52,766 nucleotides of DNA from Oscillospiraceae bacterium (GTDB lineage: Bacteria > Bacillota > Clostridia > Oscillospirales > Oscillospiraceae): assembly GCA_015068225.1 (NCBI GenBank), contig SVKX01000010.1, positions 1 through 52,766 on the forward strand, given 5' to 3'. The notes beneath the pieces are model-generated. The model ran no database searches and had not been told where the DNA came from. It saw nothing but the letters and a program-made list of their open reading frames with translations. Made by a program: the position numbers and the translations under genes. Below, piece by piece: positions 31,869 through 40,313 of this stretch (position 1 is the stretch's first letter; every line of letters starts with the position of its first letter).

Positions 31869-33638
31869 ATGACACAATCCAGAACTCATAACTGCGGCGA
31901 GCTGCGGCTTTGCGACGCGGGAAAGAAGGTCACCGTTGTCGGCTGGCTGGAAAATATTCGGGAAGTGGGCGCCAATTTTGCTTTTTTGGTGCTTCGTGAC
32001 TTTTACGGCACCACCCAGGTTGTAGTGGAGACCGAGGAAATGATGCGCGTGATCAAGCCCATCAATAAGGAGTCCACCATCTCCGTTACCGGCACGGTGC
32101 GGGAACGGGAGAGCAAGAACAACAAGATCCCCACCGGCGAGATCGAAGTCGTTCCCACCGAGATCCGTGTGCTGGGCAAATGCCGCCACAATCAGCTGCC
32201 CTTTGAAATCAACAAGTCCAAGGATGCCGATGAGAATACCCGCCTGAAGTACCGCTATCTGGACCTGCGCAATCCCGCTGTGAAGAGCAATATTGTCCTG
32301 CGCTGTCAGGTGGTTGCCGAGCTGCGCCGGCTGATGACGGAGAAGGGCTTTTTGGAGATTACCACCCCTATCCTGACTGCATCCTCTCCTGAGGGCGCTC
32401 GGGACTATCTGGTGCCTGCCAGAAATCACCCCGGCAAGTTCTATGCTCTGCCTCAGGCTCCCCAGCAGTTCAAGCAGCTGCTGATGACCTCCGGCTTTGA
32501 TAAGTATTTCCAGATCGCCCCCTGCTTCCGGGATGAGGACGCCCGGGCAGACCGGACTCCCGGTGAATTCTATCAGCTGGATATGGAAATGGCTTTCGCT
32601 ACCCAGAACGATGTTCTGTCCACACTGGAGGATGTTCTGGTTCCCGTATTTGAAAAGTTTGGCAAGTATAAGCGGATATCTCCTGCGCCTTTCCGCCATA
32701 TTCCCTTTAACGAGGCCATGGAGCGCTATGGCTCTGACAAGCCCGACCTGCGTATCGATCTGGAGATCCGGGATATTACCGCAGAGGTTCAGGGCTGCGG
32801 CTTCGGTCCCTTTGAGGGCGCAACTGTCAAGGCGGTTTCCGTGGATGACTTCAATCAGGCCAGAAAGTGGATCGACAAGCTGCTTGCGGATGTAGAAGTT
32901 CAGACCGGCAACAAGGTCTGCTGGGTCAAGGTGGATGAAAACGGCGAGCTTACCGGCGGTGTGTCCAAGTTCCTTGCGGATTGTAAGGATGCTCTGGTCA
33001 GCAAGCTGGATCTGAAGCCCGGCAGCTTTGTCTGCATGGCAGCCGGCAAGAAGGCTGCTGCCCAGAAAACCGCCGGTGTTGTCCGCACACTGCTGGGCAA
33101 GCGCGTGCCCGGTCACTTTGATGAGGATCAGTATGCCATCTGCTGGATCGTGGATTTCCCCATGTACGAGCTGGGTGAGGAATCCGGCCAGCTGGAATTC
33201 TGCCACAATCCCTTCTCCATGCCCCAGGGCGGCATGCAGGCACTGCTGGATGCCGAGGGTGATGTGGATAAACTGCTGGCCATCAATGCCGATCAGTACG
33301 ATCTGGTGGTCAATGGTTACGAATCCGCCTCCGGCGCGGTCCGGAACCACGATCCCGAGATCATGGTCAAGGCTTTCCAGATGGTAGGCCTGGGCGAGGA
33401 GGATGTGAAGGCCAAGTTCCCCGCTATGTACAATGCTTTCACCTACGGTGCACCTCCCCATGCAGGCGCTGCCCCCGGTGTGGACCGGCTGATCATGCTG
33501 CTCACCGGCGAGGAGTCCATTCGAGAGGTCATCACCTTCCCCATGAACAAGAATGCACAGGACCTGATGATGGATGCTCCTACCGCTGTGGATCAGAGTC
33601 AGCTGGATACGGTGCATATTGCGCTGGTAGAAGAATAA
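31869..33638 (+). CDS. aspS: Aspartyl-tRNA synthetase, bacterial type
   Basis: A 589-residue class II synthetase charging tRNA-Asp. It has the OB-fold anticodon domain (1-105), the start of the catalytic core with RYLDLRNP, motif 2 (CFRDEDARADRTPGEF), the inserted GAD domain (about 300-410), and motif 3 (GAAPGVDRLIMLL). Motif 2 carries DRTPGEFYQLD, the form seen in alphaproteobacterial-type enzymes rather than the DRQPEFTQ form of Bacillus and E. coli. Whether it also charges tRNA-Asn cannot be judged here. A purine-rich GAGAGG site precedes the ATG. It is a single gene with promoter and terminator. Confidence 0.97.
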   Translation: MTQSRTHNCGELRLCDAGKKVTVVGWLENIREVGANFAFLVLRDFYGTTQVVVETEEMMRVIKPINKESTISVTGTVRERESKNNKIPTGEIEVVPTEIRVLGKCRHNQLPFEINKSKDADENTRLKYRYLDLRNPAVKSNIVLRCQVVAELRRLMTEKGFLEITTPILTASSPEGARDYLVPARNHPGKFYALPQAPQQFKQLLMTSGFDKYFQIAPCFRDEDARADRTPGEFYQLDMEMAFATQNDVLSTLEDVLVPVFEKFGKYKRISPAPFRHIPFNEAMERYGSDKPDLRIDLEIRDITAEVQGCGFGPFEGATVKAVSVDDFNQARKWIDKLLADVEVQTGNKVCWVKVDENGELTGGVSKFLADCKDALVSKLDLKPGSFVCMAAGKKAAAQKTAGVVRTLLGKRVPGHFDEDQYAICWIVDFPMYELGEESGQLEFCHNPFSMPQGGMQALLDAEGDVDKLLAINADQYDLVVNGYESASGAVRNHDPEIMVKAFQMVGLGEEDVKAKFPAMYNAFTYGAPPHAGAAPGVDRLIMLLTGEESIREVITFPMNKNAQDLMMDAPTAVDQSQLDTVHIALVEE

Positions 33639-33643
33639 TCAAT

Positions 33644-33676
33644 AACCGGATGCCGCAGTTGCGGCATCCGGTTTTG
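33644..33676 (+). terminator. Terminator of aspS
   Basis: AACCGGATGCCGC and its complement enclose AGTT, and T residues follow. Confidence 0.9.
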
Positions 33677-33684
33677 CTATTATA

Positions 33685-33714
33685 AAAAGGCGGAGCCGCT
33701 GCCATGGCAGCGGC
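33685..33714 (-). terminator. Terminator of the spoIIQ-like gene
   Basis: The 20-bp palindrome GCCGCTGCCA/TGGCAGCGGC is followed by CCGCCTTTTTAT on the minus strand. Confidence 0.75.
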
Positions 33715-33751
33715 CCCAAAACAAAGAGGAAAGAATGAAGAAAGCAAATTG

Positions 33752-34420
33752 TTAGCCAAGCTCCAGGAATTCCATAGGATCCATAGGCGCATCCTGACAG
33801 GTGACACTGAAATGCACATGGTCCCCAATGGCGGATTCCAGCAGAGCAGTATTGCCCACGCAGCCGATGGCCTGTCCCAGAGTTACGGTGTCGCCGGCGG
33901 AAACGGAAAGCTCTTTGGCAAGACTGGAATAAACGGTGACATAGCCATTATCATGGCGGATCACCACAGTCGTGCCCATGGTCTCGTCCTCGTAGGTGGT
34001 GTAGACCGTGCCGTCAGCGGCGGCACAGACGATAGTCCCCGCTTCAGCGGCGATGTCAATGCCGTTGTGGACCCGCCAGTCGCGGGTGGTGGGATTGTAG
34101 CTCAGACAATCCATAGCATATTCCGCCACAGTCTGGCCGGACACGGGCATGCCCGTCTTCATAGGCTTTTTTACAGGCTGGGTGGGTGCGGTCGTTCCGG
34201 AAGTAGGACCGTTCAGCGTGGGCTGAGTAGCTACGGCCTGAACATCGTTGGGGTCCAGAACATCCACACTGGAAGTGGGACTTTGAAGCTGAGGATCCTC
34301 CTCATTGATATTTTGGTAGTACAGATAGCCGGAAATCCCGATGGCAACAGCACACAGGATCAGGGCTATGTAGTAGCCCTTACCGCCAAAGCTGATGCCG
34401 CTTGTGTTTTTCTTGCTCAT
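33752..34420 (-). CDS. spoIIQ: Stage II sporulation protein Q-like M23 peptidase
   Basis: A 222-residue bitopic protein with one membrane helix (15-36), a Thr/Pro-rich stalk (40-95) and an extracytoplasmic LytM/M23 domain (105-222). The zinc ligands are complete: H118-x3-D122 (HNGID) and H201/H203 (HVHF). In Clostridia the forespore protein SpoIIQ keeps this zinc site and pairs with mother-cell SpoIIIAH across the septum, while the Bacillus protein has lost it. GGAGGTG lies before ATG 34420, and a sigma-F-like promoter lies 20 bases further up, which supports a sporulation role. A vegetative M23 endopeptidase remains an alternative. Confidence 0.8.
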   Translation of the reverse strand: MSKKNTSGISFGGKGYYIALILCAVAIGISGYLYYQNINEEDPQLQSPTSSVDVLDPNDVQAVATQPTLNGPTSGTTAPTQPVKKPMKTGMPVSGQTVAEYAMDCLSYNPTTRDWRVHNGIDIAAEAGTIVCAAADGTVYTTYEDETMGTTVVIRHDNGYVTVYSSLAKELSVSAGDTVTLGQAIGCVGNTALLESAIGDHVHFSVTCQDAPMDPMEFLELG

Positions 34421-34441
34421 AATAAAGCACCTCCGAGGGTG

Positions 34442-34469
34442 ATTATTGCCAGCTTTTTCTTTTTTAAAC
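34442..34469 (-). promoter_or_regulatory. Sigma-F-like promoter of the spoIIQ-like gene
   Basis: On the minus strand GTTTA (34469-34465) and GGCAATAAT (34450-34442) are separated by 14 bp. They match the forespore sigma-F pattern GYWTA and GGnnAnAAT closely, though the spacer is a base or so short. They lie just before the ribosome binding site. Confidence 0.5.
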
Positions 34470-34539
34470 CAAAGAATGGAAAGAAGCTGCATTTTTTGTG
34501 CCTGTATAAAAATAATTGGGTTTGCGCAAATAAAACTCA

Positions 34540-34567
34540 TTGACAACAGCAATTTTTGCGATATAGT
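34540..34567 (+). promoter_or_regulatory. Promoter of the pot operon
   Basis: TTGACA (34540-34545), a 16-bp spacer and TATAGT (34562-34567). Confidence 0.65.
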
Positions 34568-34615
34568 TATAGTTGTCATATTCTGACGAAAAACTCACAG
34601 AAACGGGGGAGGATA

Positions 34616-35737
34616 ATGTCCAAGGAACTCATCAGGCTCCGGGACCTAGTCATGGAGTTCGACGGGGAGCGGATACTTGACAGTATCAATCTTTATATCA
34701 ATGATCATGAATTTTTAACTTTGCTAGGGCCCTCCGGCTGCGGCAAAACCACCACCTTGCGGATCATCGGCGGATTCTTGAATCCTACATCCGGTACGGT
34801 GATTTTCGACGGGCAGACGATCAATGATGTTCCCCCTTATAAGCGGCAGATCAATACCGTATTCCAGCGGTATGCCCTGTTTCCGCACCTGAATGTCTTT
34901 GATAACATCGCTTTTGGCCTGAAGGTGGCAAAATTGCCCAAAGAGGAGATCACGGAGCGGGTCAATCAGATGCTGGAGATCGTCAGCCTGAAGGGCTACG
35001 GTCATCGCCACATCAATTCCCTTTCCGGTGGTCAGCAGCAGCGGGTCGCGATTGCAAGAGCACTGATAAACCGTCCAAAGGTTCTTTTGCTGGATGAACC
35101 TCTGGGCGCCCTTGACCTGCGCCTGCGCAAGGATATGCAGATCGAGCTGAAGCGGATCCAGCAGGCTATGGGCATCACCTTTGTCTATGTTACCCACGAT
35201 CAGGAGGAAGCACTTTCCATGTCCGATACCGTGGTGGTCATGGATAAGGGCCGCATCCAGCAGATCGGAAAGCCCGAGGATATCTATAATGAGCCGAAGA
35301 ACGCCTTCGTGGCGGACTTTATCGGCGAAAGTAACATTCTGGATGGCGTCATGCTGGCGGATTACAAGGTGCGGTTCTTCGGCCGGAGTTTCCAGTGTGT
35401 GGATGCCGGCTTTGCACCCAATGAGCCGGTGGATGTGGTCATCCGTCCGGAGGATATCGACATTGTAGAGCCGGAACAGGGCCATCTGGTGGGTACCGTT
35501 ACGGCTGTGACCTTCAAGGGCCTGAATTACGATATTATTGTGGAGTTCAAAGGCTTCAAGTGGCTGATCCAGACTACGGATTTCCACGCCGAAGGCTCCA
35601 CCATCGGCATTCGTTTGAACCCGGAAGATATTCATATCATGAAAAAGAGTGAATATTCCGGCATGTTTGGCGATTACAGCTCCTACTCTGCCGAGTATGA
35701 CGAGCTGACGGAGGATGCCGACGATGAAGAGGAATAA
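34616..35737 (+). CDS. potA: Spermidine/putrescine ABC transporter ATPase
   Basis: A 373-residue cytoplasmic ATPase driving polyamine import. Walker A ([12 protein letters not shown]), Q-loop ([15 protein letters not shown]), signature [10 protein letters not shown], Walker B ([12 protein letters not shown]) and the H-loop (VTHDQEEA) are intact. The C-terminal 130 residues form the TOBE regulatory domain typical of PotA. ATG 34616 follows GGGGAGG; the longer frame to 34556 runs through the promoter. The end overlaps potB by 14 bases. The tail ends in a very acidic stretch (EDADDEEE). Confidence 0.94.
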   Translation: MSKELIRLRDLVMEFDGERILDSINLYINDHEFLTLLGPSGCGKTTTLRIIGGFLNPTSGTVIFDGQTINDVPPYKRQINTVFQRYALFPHLNVFDNIAFGLKVAKLPKEEITERVNQMLEIVSLKGYGHRHINSLSGGQQQRVAIARALINRPKVLLLDEPLGALDLRLRKDMQIELKRIQQAMGITFVYVTHDQEEALSMSDTVVVMDKGRIQQIGKPEDIYNEPKNAFVADFIGESNILDGVMLADYKVRFFGRSFQCVDAGFAPNEPVDVVIRPEDIDIVEPEQGHLVGTVTAVTFKGLNYDIIVEFKGFKWLIQTTDFHAEGSTIGIRLNPEDIHIMKKSEYSGMFGDYSSYSAEYDELTEDADDEEE

Positions 35738-36548
35738 GTCTGTATTTTTAAGCGTGCCCTACATTCTCTGGATGGTGGTGTTCACGCTGATCCCTTTGGG
35801 TGTGGTGGGCTATTATGCCCTGACAGATCCGGACACGGGGATCTTTACATGGAGTAATATCCAGAATCTGGCTCAGTATATGCCGGCGCTGGGCCGGTCG
35901 GTGCTGTACGCGCTGATCTCTGCCGGCATCTGTCTGGTGTTGGGTTATCCGGTGGCTTACTATATTGCCCATCGGGGTCCTCTGGCGCAAAAGCTTCTGT
36001 ATATGCTGGTGATGCTTCCTATGTGCATGAGCTTTCTGCTGCGCACATTGGCATGGGTAGGTCTGCTGCAGGATACCGGTATCATCAACAATATTCTCGA
36101 TGCCATCGGCATCGGCAGACTTCCGCTGATCCGTACACCTGCCGCGGTGATTCTGGGCATGGTGTATAACTATCTGCCCTATATGATCCTGCCTTTGTAT
36201 GCAACATTGGTAAAGCTGGACGGCCGGCTCATTGAAGCGGCAGAGGATTTGGGCTGCACTCCGGGTCAGACCTTCTCCAAGGTGATTTTGCCCCTGAGCG
36301 TACCGGGCATTCTCTCCGGCATTACCATGGTGTTCGTGCCGGCGGTATCCACCTTCTATATTTCCCAGAAACTGGGTGGCGGCAAAGAAACAGTGCTGGT
36401 AGGCGACCTGATCGAGCGGCTTTTCAAGCAGGCGGATAACCCCAATATGGGTGCTGCTTTGAGCCTGGTGCTGATGGCGCTGGTGTTTGTCTGCACTGGC
36501 ATCATGAACCGCTTTGGCGGCGATGAGGAAGGCGGTGTGGTGGTATGA
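35724..36548 (+). CDS. potB: Polyamine ABC transporter permease
   Basis: A 274-residue inner-membrane permease with about six helices. The EAA loop that docks on PotA reads [26 protein letters not shown] use ATG 35724, eight bases after GGAGG, rather than ATG 35715, which lies within that ribosome binding site. It overlaps potA at the start and potCD at the end (ATGA), so the operon is translationally coupled. Confidence 0.93.
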   Translation: MKRNKSVFLSVPYILWMVVFTLIPLGVVGYYALTDPDTGIFTWSNIQNLAQYMPALGRSVLYALISAGICLVLGYPVAYYIAHRGPLAQKLLYMLVMLPMCMSFLLRTLAWVGLLQDTGIINNILDAIGIGRLPLIRTPAAVILGMVYNYLPYMILPLYATLVKLDGRLIEAAEDLGCTPGQTFSKVILPLSVPGILSGITMVFVPAVSTFYISQKLGGGKETVLVGDLIERLFKQADNPNMGAALSLVLMALVFVCTGIMNRFGGDEEGGVVV

Positions 36549-38446
36549 AAAAAGCCAACCGTCTGATCACCATTCTGATGTTTGCTTTCCTGTATATTCC
36601 CATGGTGGTGCTGATCGTCGCCTCCTTTAATACGGGAAATGACATCACAAAATTTGAGGGCTTCACTTTTAAGCAGTACGCGGAACTGTTCCGGGATTCG
36701 GGCCTTCTGGGCCTGTTGGGCAACTCTATTCTGATCGCGCTGCTGTCCACGGGTATTTCTGTGGCATTTGGTACACTGGCAGCTGTGGGTATTCACAGCC
36801 TGAAGCCCAGAATGCGCCGTCTGGTCATGAGCATGACCAATATTCCCATGACCAATCCGGACATCGTCACCGGTGTTTCCCTGAGCCTGTTGTTTGTGTT
36901 TGTGGGTACAGGTTTGCTGGGGCAAAGGGAATCGCTGACCTTCTGGACGCTGCTGCTGGCCCATGTGACCTTTGGGCTTCCCTATGTGATCCTGAATGTG
37001 ATGCCGAAATTGCAGCAGATGAATCCTGCCCTGACCGATGCAGCCATGGATCTGGGCTGCACCCCTGTGAAAGCCTTTTTCAAGGTGATCATCCATGAGA
37101 TCATGCCCGGTGTGATTGCCGGCGGCATCATGGCCTTTACTATGAGTCTGGATGACTTTGTCATCAGCTATTTTGTGACCGGCTCTGATTTTGTAACGCT
37201 GCCGGTAGAGATCTACACCTATACCAAAAAGCCCATCCCGCCGAAGATCTATGCCATGTTTACCCTTCTGTTTGGCTTGATCTTTGTGCTGATGCTGACC
37301 ATGAATCTGCTGCAGCTTCGCTCCGGCAGGAAAAAAGAGAGCAAACGCCCGGTGTCCAAGGCCTGGGTCATCACCCGGCGGTGCATTGCCGGTGTGGCGG
37401 CAGTTTGCCTGGTAGTGGGCTGCGGTTTCCTGATGTTTAACGGCCGGCAACATGAGACGGTGCTGAATGTCTATAACTGGGGCATGAACATTGCCGACGG
37501 TACAGATGAGACCATGGACATCATTGCCGAGTTTGAAAAGAAAACCGGCATCAAGGTCAACTATTCCACCTATGAGTCCAATGAGGTGCTGTATTCCAAG
37601 TTGAAAAACGGCGGCATCAGTGTGGATGTGATCATTCCGTCTGACTATATGATTGACCGGATGATCGCGGAAAACATGCTGCTGGAGCTGGATTTTGCTA
37701 ATATTCCAAACTTTTCCTATGTGGATGAGCAGTTCAAAAACCCGGCTTACGACCCTGAGAATAAGTATTCTGTGCCCTATACCTGGGGTACCGTGGGAAT
37801 CCTGTACAATACCAAGTATGTGGATGAGGCGGATGTGACCGGCTGGGAGCTGCTGTGGAATGAAAAATATGCCGGTAAGATCCTGATGATCGATAATTCC
37901 CGGGATGCCATGGGCATTGCCCAGTATCTGCTGGGATACGATGTCAACACTATGGATAAGGAAGAGCTTCAGGAGTGTGCCGACAAGCTGGCGGAGCAGC
38001 GTCCGCTGGTGCAGCAGTATGTAATGGATCAGATCTATGCCACCATGGAAAATGAGGAGGCGTGGATCGCCACCTACTATGCCGGCGACTGCATGCTGAT
38101 GATGGAGGAAAATGAGGATCTTGCCTTCTATCTGCCGGAGAATCAGGGCTTCAACCTGTTTACCGATGCCATGTGCATTCCTTACTGCTGTGAGGAGAAG
38201 GACGCGGCAGAAATGTTCATTGATTTTCTGTGTGATCCGGAGATTTCCGGCGCGAATATGGACTATATCTGCTACGCATCTCCCATTTCTGCAGCCAAGG
38301 AATATATGGAGGATTACCTCAGAGAGAGCGAAGTGGTCTATCCCAGCGAGGAAGTGCTGAAGCGGGGGACGGCCTATGCCTATCTGTCTGAGGAGATCTC
38401 CCGGTATGTGGAAAACCTGTATCAGCAGGCAACCAAGCTCAACTAA
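36545..38446 (+). CDS. potCD: Fused polyamine permease and binding protein (PotC-PotD)
   Basis: One 633-residue chain. Residues 1-265 are a PotC-type permease with the EAA-like loop DAAMDLGCTPVKAFFKVIIHE (near 178-198) and six helices. A basic linker (RKKESKRP) and an additional hydrophobic helix (about 280-300) lead into a PotD-type periplasmic-binding-protein domain (about 308-633; VLNVYNWGMNI, then SEVV and YPSEE near the end). The additional helix places the binding domain outside the cell, so each transporter carries its own tethered receptor. Similar fusions are known in other Firmicutes. It starts with an ATGA overlap with potB and ends at a strong terminator. Confidence 0.94.
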   Translation: MKKANRLITILMFAFLYIPMVVLIVASFNTGNDITKFEGFTFKQYAELFRDSGLLGLLGNSILIALLSTGISVAFGTLAAVGIHSLKPRMRRLVMSMTNIPMTNPDIVTGVSLSLLFVFVGTGLLGQRESLTFWTLLLAHVTFGLPYVILNVMPKLQQMNPALTDAAMDLGCTPVKAFFKVIIHEIMPGVIAGGIMAFTMSLDDFVISYFVTGSDFVTLPVEIYTYTKKPIPPKIYAMFTLLFGLIFVLMLTMNLLQLRSGRKKESKRPVSKAWVITRRCIAGVAAVCLVVGCGFLMFNGRQHETVLNVYNWGMNIADGTDETMDIIAEFEKKTGIKVNYSTYESNEVLYSKLKNGGISVDVIIPSDYMIDRMIAENMLLELDFANIPNFSYVDEQFKNPAYDPENKYSVPYTWGTVGILYNTKYVDEADVTGWELLWNEKYAGKILMIDNSRDAMGIAQYLLGYDVNTMDKEELQECADKLAEQRPLVQQYVMDQIYATMENEEAWIATYYAGDCMLMMEENEDLAFYLPENQGFNLFTDAMCIPYCCEEKDAAEMFIDFLCDPEISGANMDYICYASPISAAKEYMEDYLRESEVVYPSEEVLKRGTAYAYLSEEISRYVENLYQQATKLN

Positions 38447-38458
38447 ACAAAAAAATGA

Positions 38459-38489
38459 TGCCGCCACGGATTTGTGGCGGCACTTTTTT
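38459..38489 (+). terminator. Terminator of the pot operon
   Basis: TGCCGCCAC/GTGGCGGCA with a six-base loop and six T; a run of A on the other side lets it also serve the convergent gene. Confidence 0.9.
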
Positions 38490-39339
38490 AGTCATTCCGG
38501 CAACTGCAGGTTCTGTATCCGTCCGTATCTGAGGGTGTGGCGCAGCCGACGTCGCAGCCTGTGGGAGCGAATTGCTGAGCAGGGAAGGGGATCCGGCTGA
38601 ACATCTCGCAGGGATCCTCTGTGCAGCCTGCCGCATCACAGCATTCCTTGGTAGGAATGGCATAGTCCAGAACAGGAACGATGAGCTGGGCATCCCGTTC
38701 CAGCCGGACGATGGAGAACTGACCCAGCGTAACAAACAGTCTGCGCCGCTCACCGGCAAGAACCAGATCGTCGTCAAACATTTCCCGGATGGCCACGGGG
38801 ATCTGGAGGGTGGTCTCCTCCCGGCACTTCTCTTCACAGATCTCCCGCACCTTGGAGCTGAGGACCATGGGATCCAGCACCTCCACTACTGCGGTGGGAG
38901 CGTTTGCCCGGTAACGGGTAGCGCCATCGGCTGCACACAGCCGGGTATCGCTGCGGAAAATGTGGGCTGCGCTGTCTTCACCGCACAAAACGGCGCGCTT
39001 GGTAAATACCGCCAGACCGTACAGGGCGGCGGGGCGGGCAGTGCCGATGGTGGCATCCGCCAGAACCCGATAGTAGAAGGTCACATCGATGCAGTAATGG
39101 TTCCGGTCAAAGGCCACAGGTTCTACATCGATGTAGGTGTACAGCAGCTCCGCGCAACGGACTTTGGCGTTGGCAGAAGTATCCAGCAGAGCCTGAGAGC
39201 CCTTGGTCAGATAGACCCGGAGATCCTCGATACAGTCTTTGTCACGGCAGCTGTCCGTGATCTTTCTTGTGTGAATGGACATGGCCTGCTGCAAGTCCTG
39301 AGGATCGCAGCGCAGGGTGTCCTGACAGTTTTCACTCAT
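38488..39339 (-). CDS. Cysteine-rich protein of unknown function
   Basis: I do not recognise this 283-residue protein with confidence. GGGAGG lies seven bases before ATG 39339. It has about 18 cysteines, spread through the chain and dense at the end (ECCDAAGC, EDPCEMF, GCDVGCATP, TCSCRND). It has no signal peptide and no membrane helix. Early segments (HTRKITDSCRDKDCIEDLR) and several beta-rich stretches alternate with a central helix containing EICEEKCREE. The pattern would suit a cross-linked structural protein, for example of the spore coat, in this spore former, but that is inference. It stands alone between the pot operon and the SCP2-like gene. Confidence 0.8.
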   Translation of the reverse strand: MSENCQDTLRCDPQDLQQAMSIHTRKITDSCRDKDCIEDLRVYLTKGSQALLDTSANAKVRCAELLYTYIDVEPVAFDRNHYCIDVTFYYRVLADATIGTARPAALYGLAVFTKRAVLCGEDSAAHIFRSDTRLCAADGATRYRANAPTAVVEVLDPMVLSSKVREICEEKCREETTLQIPVAIREMFDDDLVLAGERRRLFVTLGQFSIVRLERDAQLIVPVLDYAIPTKECCDAAGCTEDPCEMFSRIPFPAQQFAPTGCDVGCATPSDTDGYRTCSCRND

Positions 39340-39493
39340 ACAGATACCTCCCGAAATAGTATGGGACGAAGCAAGATGCTTACAGGACAGTTTATGCAAC
39401 ATCTTTGCGGAAGTGCAGGATAGGCAGTATCGGATACGGGAAAAACACAGATTTCTGTTTTTTTATTTTACTCTGGAAAAATGACAGAATGTA

Positions 39494-39502
39494 TGCTATA
39501 AT
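39494..39502 (+). promoter_or_regulatory. Extended -10 promoter of the SCP2-like/aminotransferase/SmtB-like unit
   Basis: TGC-TATAAT (39494-39502) lies 34 bp before the GTG start; no clear -35 is seen. Confidence 0.55.
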
Positions 39503-39535
39503 TCCCTTGCTACCCAACAAAAAGGAGTGTTTTGC

Positions 39536-40300
39536 GTGATTGATACCAAGGCAATGGCCTATGTGAATATGTACGGCGTTCTGGGAACGTTGGAGAATCT
39601 GTGCGCCATAGATGAGGAAGCGAAAAAAATCTGCGCCCAGCTGAAGAAACCGGTTTCCCTTTGCTTCAGCGTAAAGGACGGGCCTTGCTGCACCTTCCAT
39701 TTTTCCCGGGAGGGCTGCCGCATGACCGAGGGCGATGCAGGCTGCACCTGTAAAATGAATTTTTCCGCACCGGAAAAGTTCAATGCCCTTATCGATGCCG
39801 CAAAGCCCGGCATGCCGGTGAAAAATCCGGTACAGGTGCTTACCTTCCTGCTGGGCCCCTTCTCCAAGCTGACGGACCGGATGACCCGGCTTCTGCGGGC
39901 AAGTGAGGAAGATCTGACAGACAGGGCATTTTTTGAGGAAAGCACGATTTTGACGCTCTATACCATTGCCGGGGCCATTTCCGCCTTGGCAAATCAGGAT
40001 CCTATTTCTAAAATTTCTGCCAGCTATACGGTGGACGGGGATATTTCTCTGGGTATTAAAGACATAGCGGCGGTGACCATCCGGGTGAAGGACAACCATT
40101 TCACCACAATTAAGGAAAAAGCAGCTGATCCCAGAGCGATCATGGAATTTGCCTCCATCGATCTTGCAGCAGGCCTGTTTGCAGGCAAGGTTTCCACCAT
40201 CAATGAAATGTGCAAGGGCACGATTTATCTGCGGGGCATGATCTCCATGCTCGATAATATAAACCGGATCCTAGATCGGGTATCCGTGTATTTGGCATGA
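39536..40300 (+). CDS. SCP2-like lipid-binding domain protein
   Basis: GTG 39536 follows AAAGGAG by eight bases; the in-frame GTG at 39527 is inside that site. The 254 residues have two SCP2-like stretches: one near 20-90 (SLCFSVKDGPCCTFHFS) and one near 160-235 with the alternating pattern typical of sterol-carrier-type sandwiches (SYTVDGDISLGIKDIAAVTIRVKDNHF). No catalytic motif is seen. The first part has four cysteines (CC, C and CTC). It starts a probable three-gene operon with an aminotransferase 13 bp downstream. The ligand is unknown. Confidence 0.65.
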   Translation: MIDTKAMAYVNMYGVLGTLENLCAIDEEAKKICAQLKKPVSLCFSVKDGPCCTFHFSREGCRMTEGDAGCTCKMNFSAPEKFNALIDAAKPGMPVKNPVQVLTFLLGPFSKLTDRMTRLLRASEEDLTDRAFFEESTILTLYTIAGAISALANQDPISKISASYTVDGDISLGIKDIAAVTIRVKDNHFTTIKEKAADPRAIMEFASIDLAAGLFAGKVSTINEMCKGTIYLRGMISMLDNINRILDRVSVYLA

Positions 40301-40313
40301 GGAGGGGAAGAAA

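Noticed and set aside
31842..33617. Long minus-strand frame opposite aspS
   Set aside because: aspS is certain over its full length; the antisense frame shows no recognisable protein.
34590..34601. TCACAG half-site before potA as another redox-island operator
   Set aside because: The left arm does not match TGTGA, and the promoter has its own good -35.
36356..38467. 703-codon minus-strand frame opposite potB and potCD
   Set aside because: It is His/Gln-rich low-complexity antisense of two clear transporter genes.
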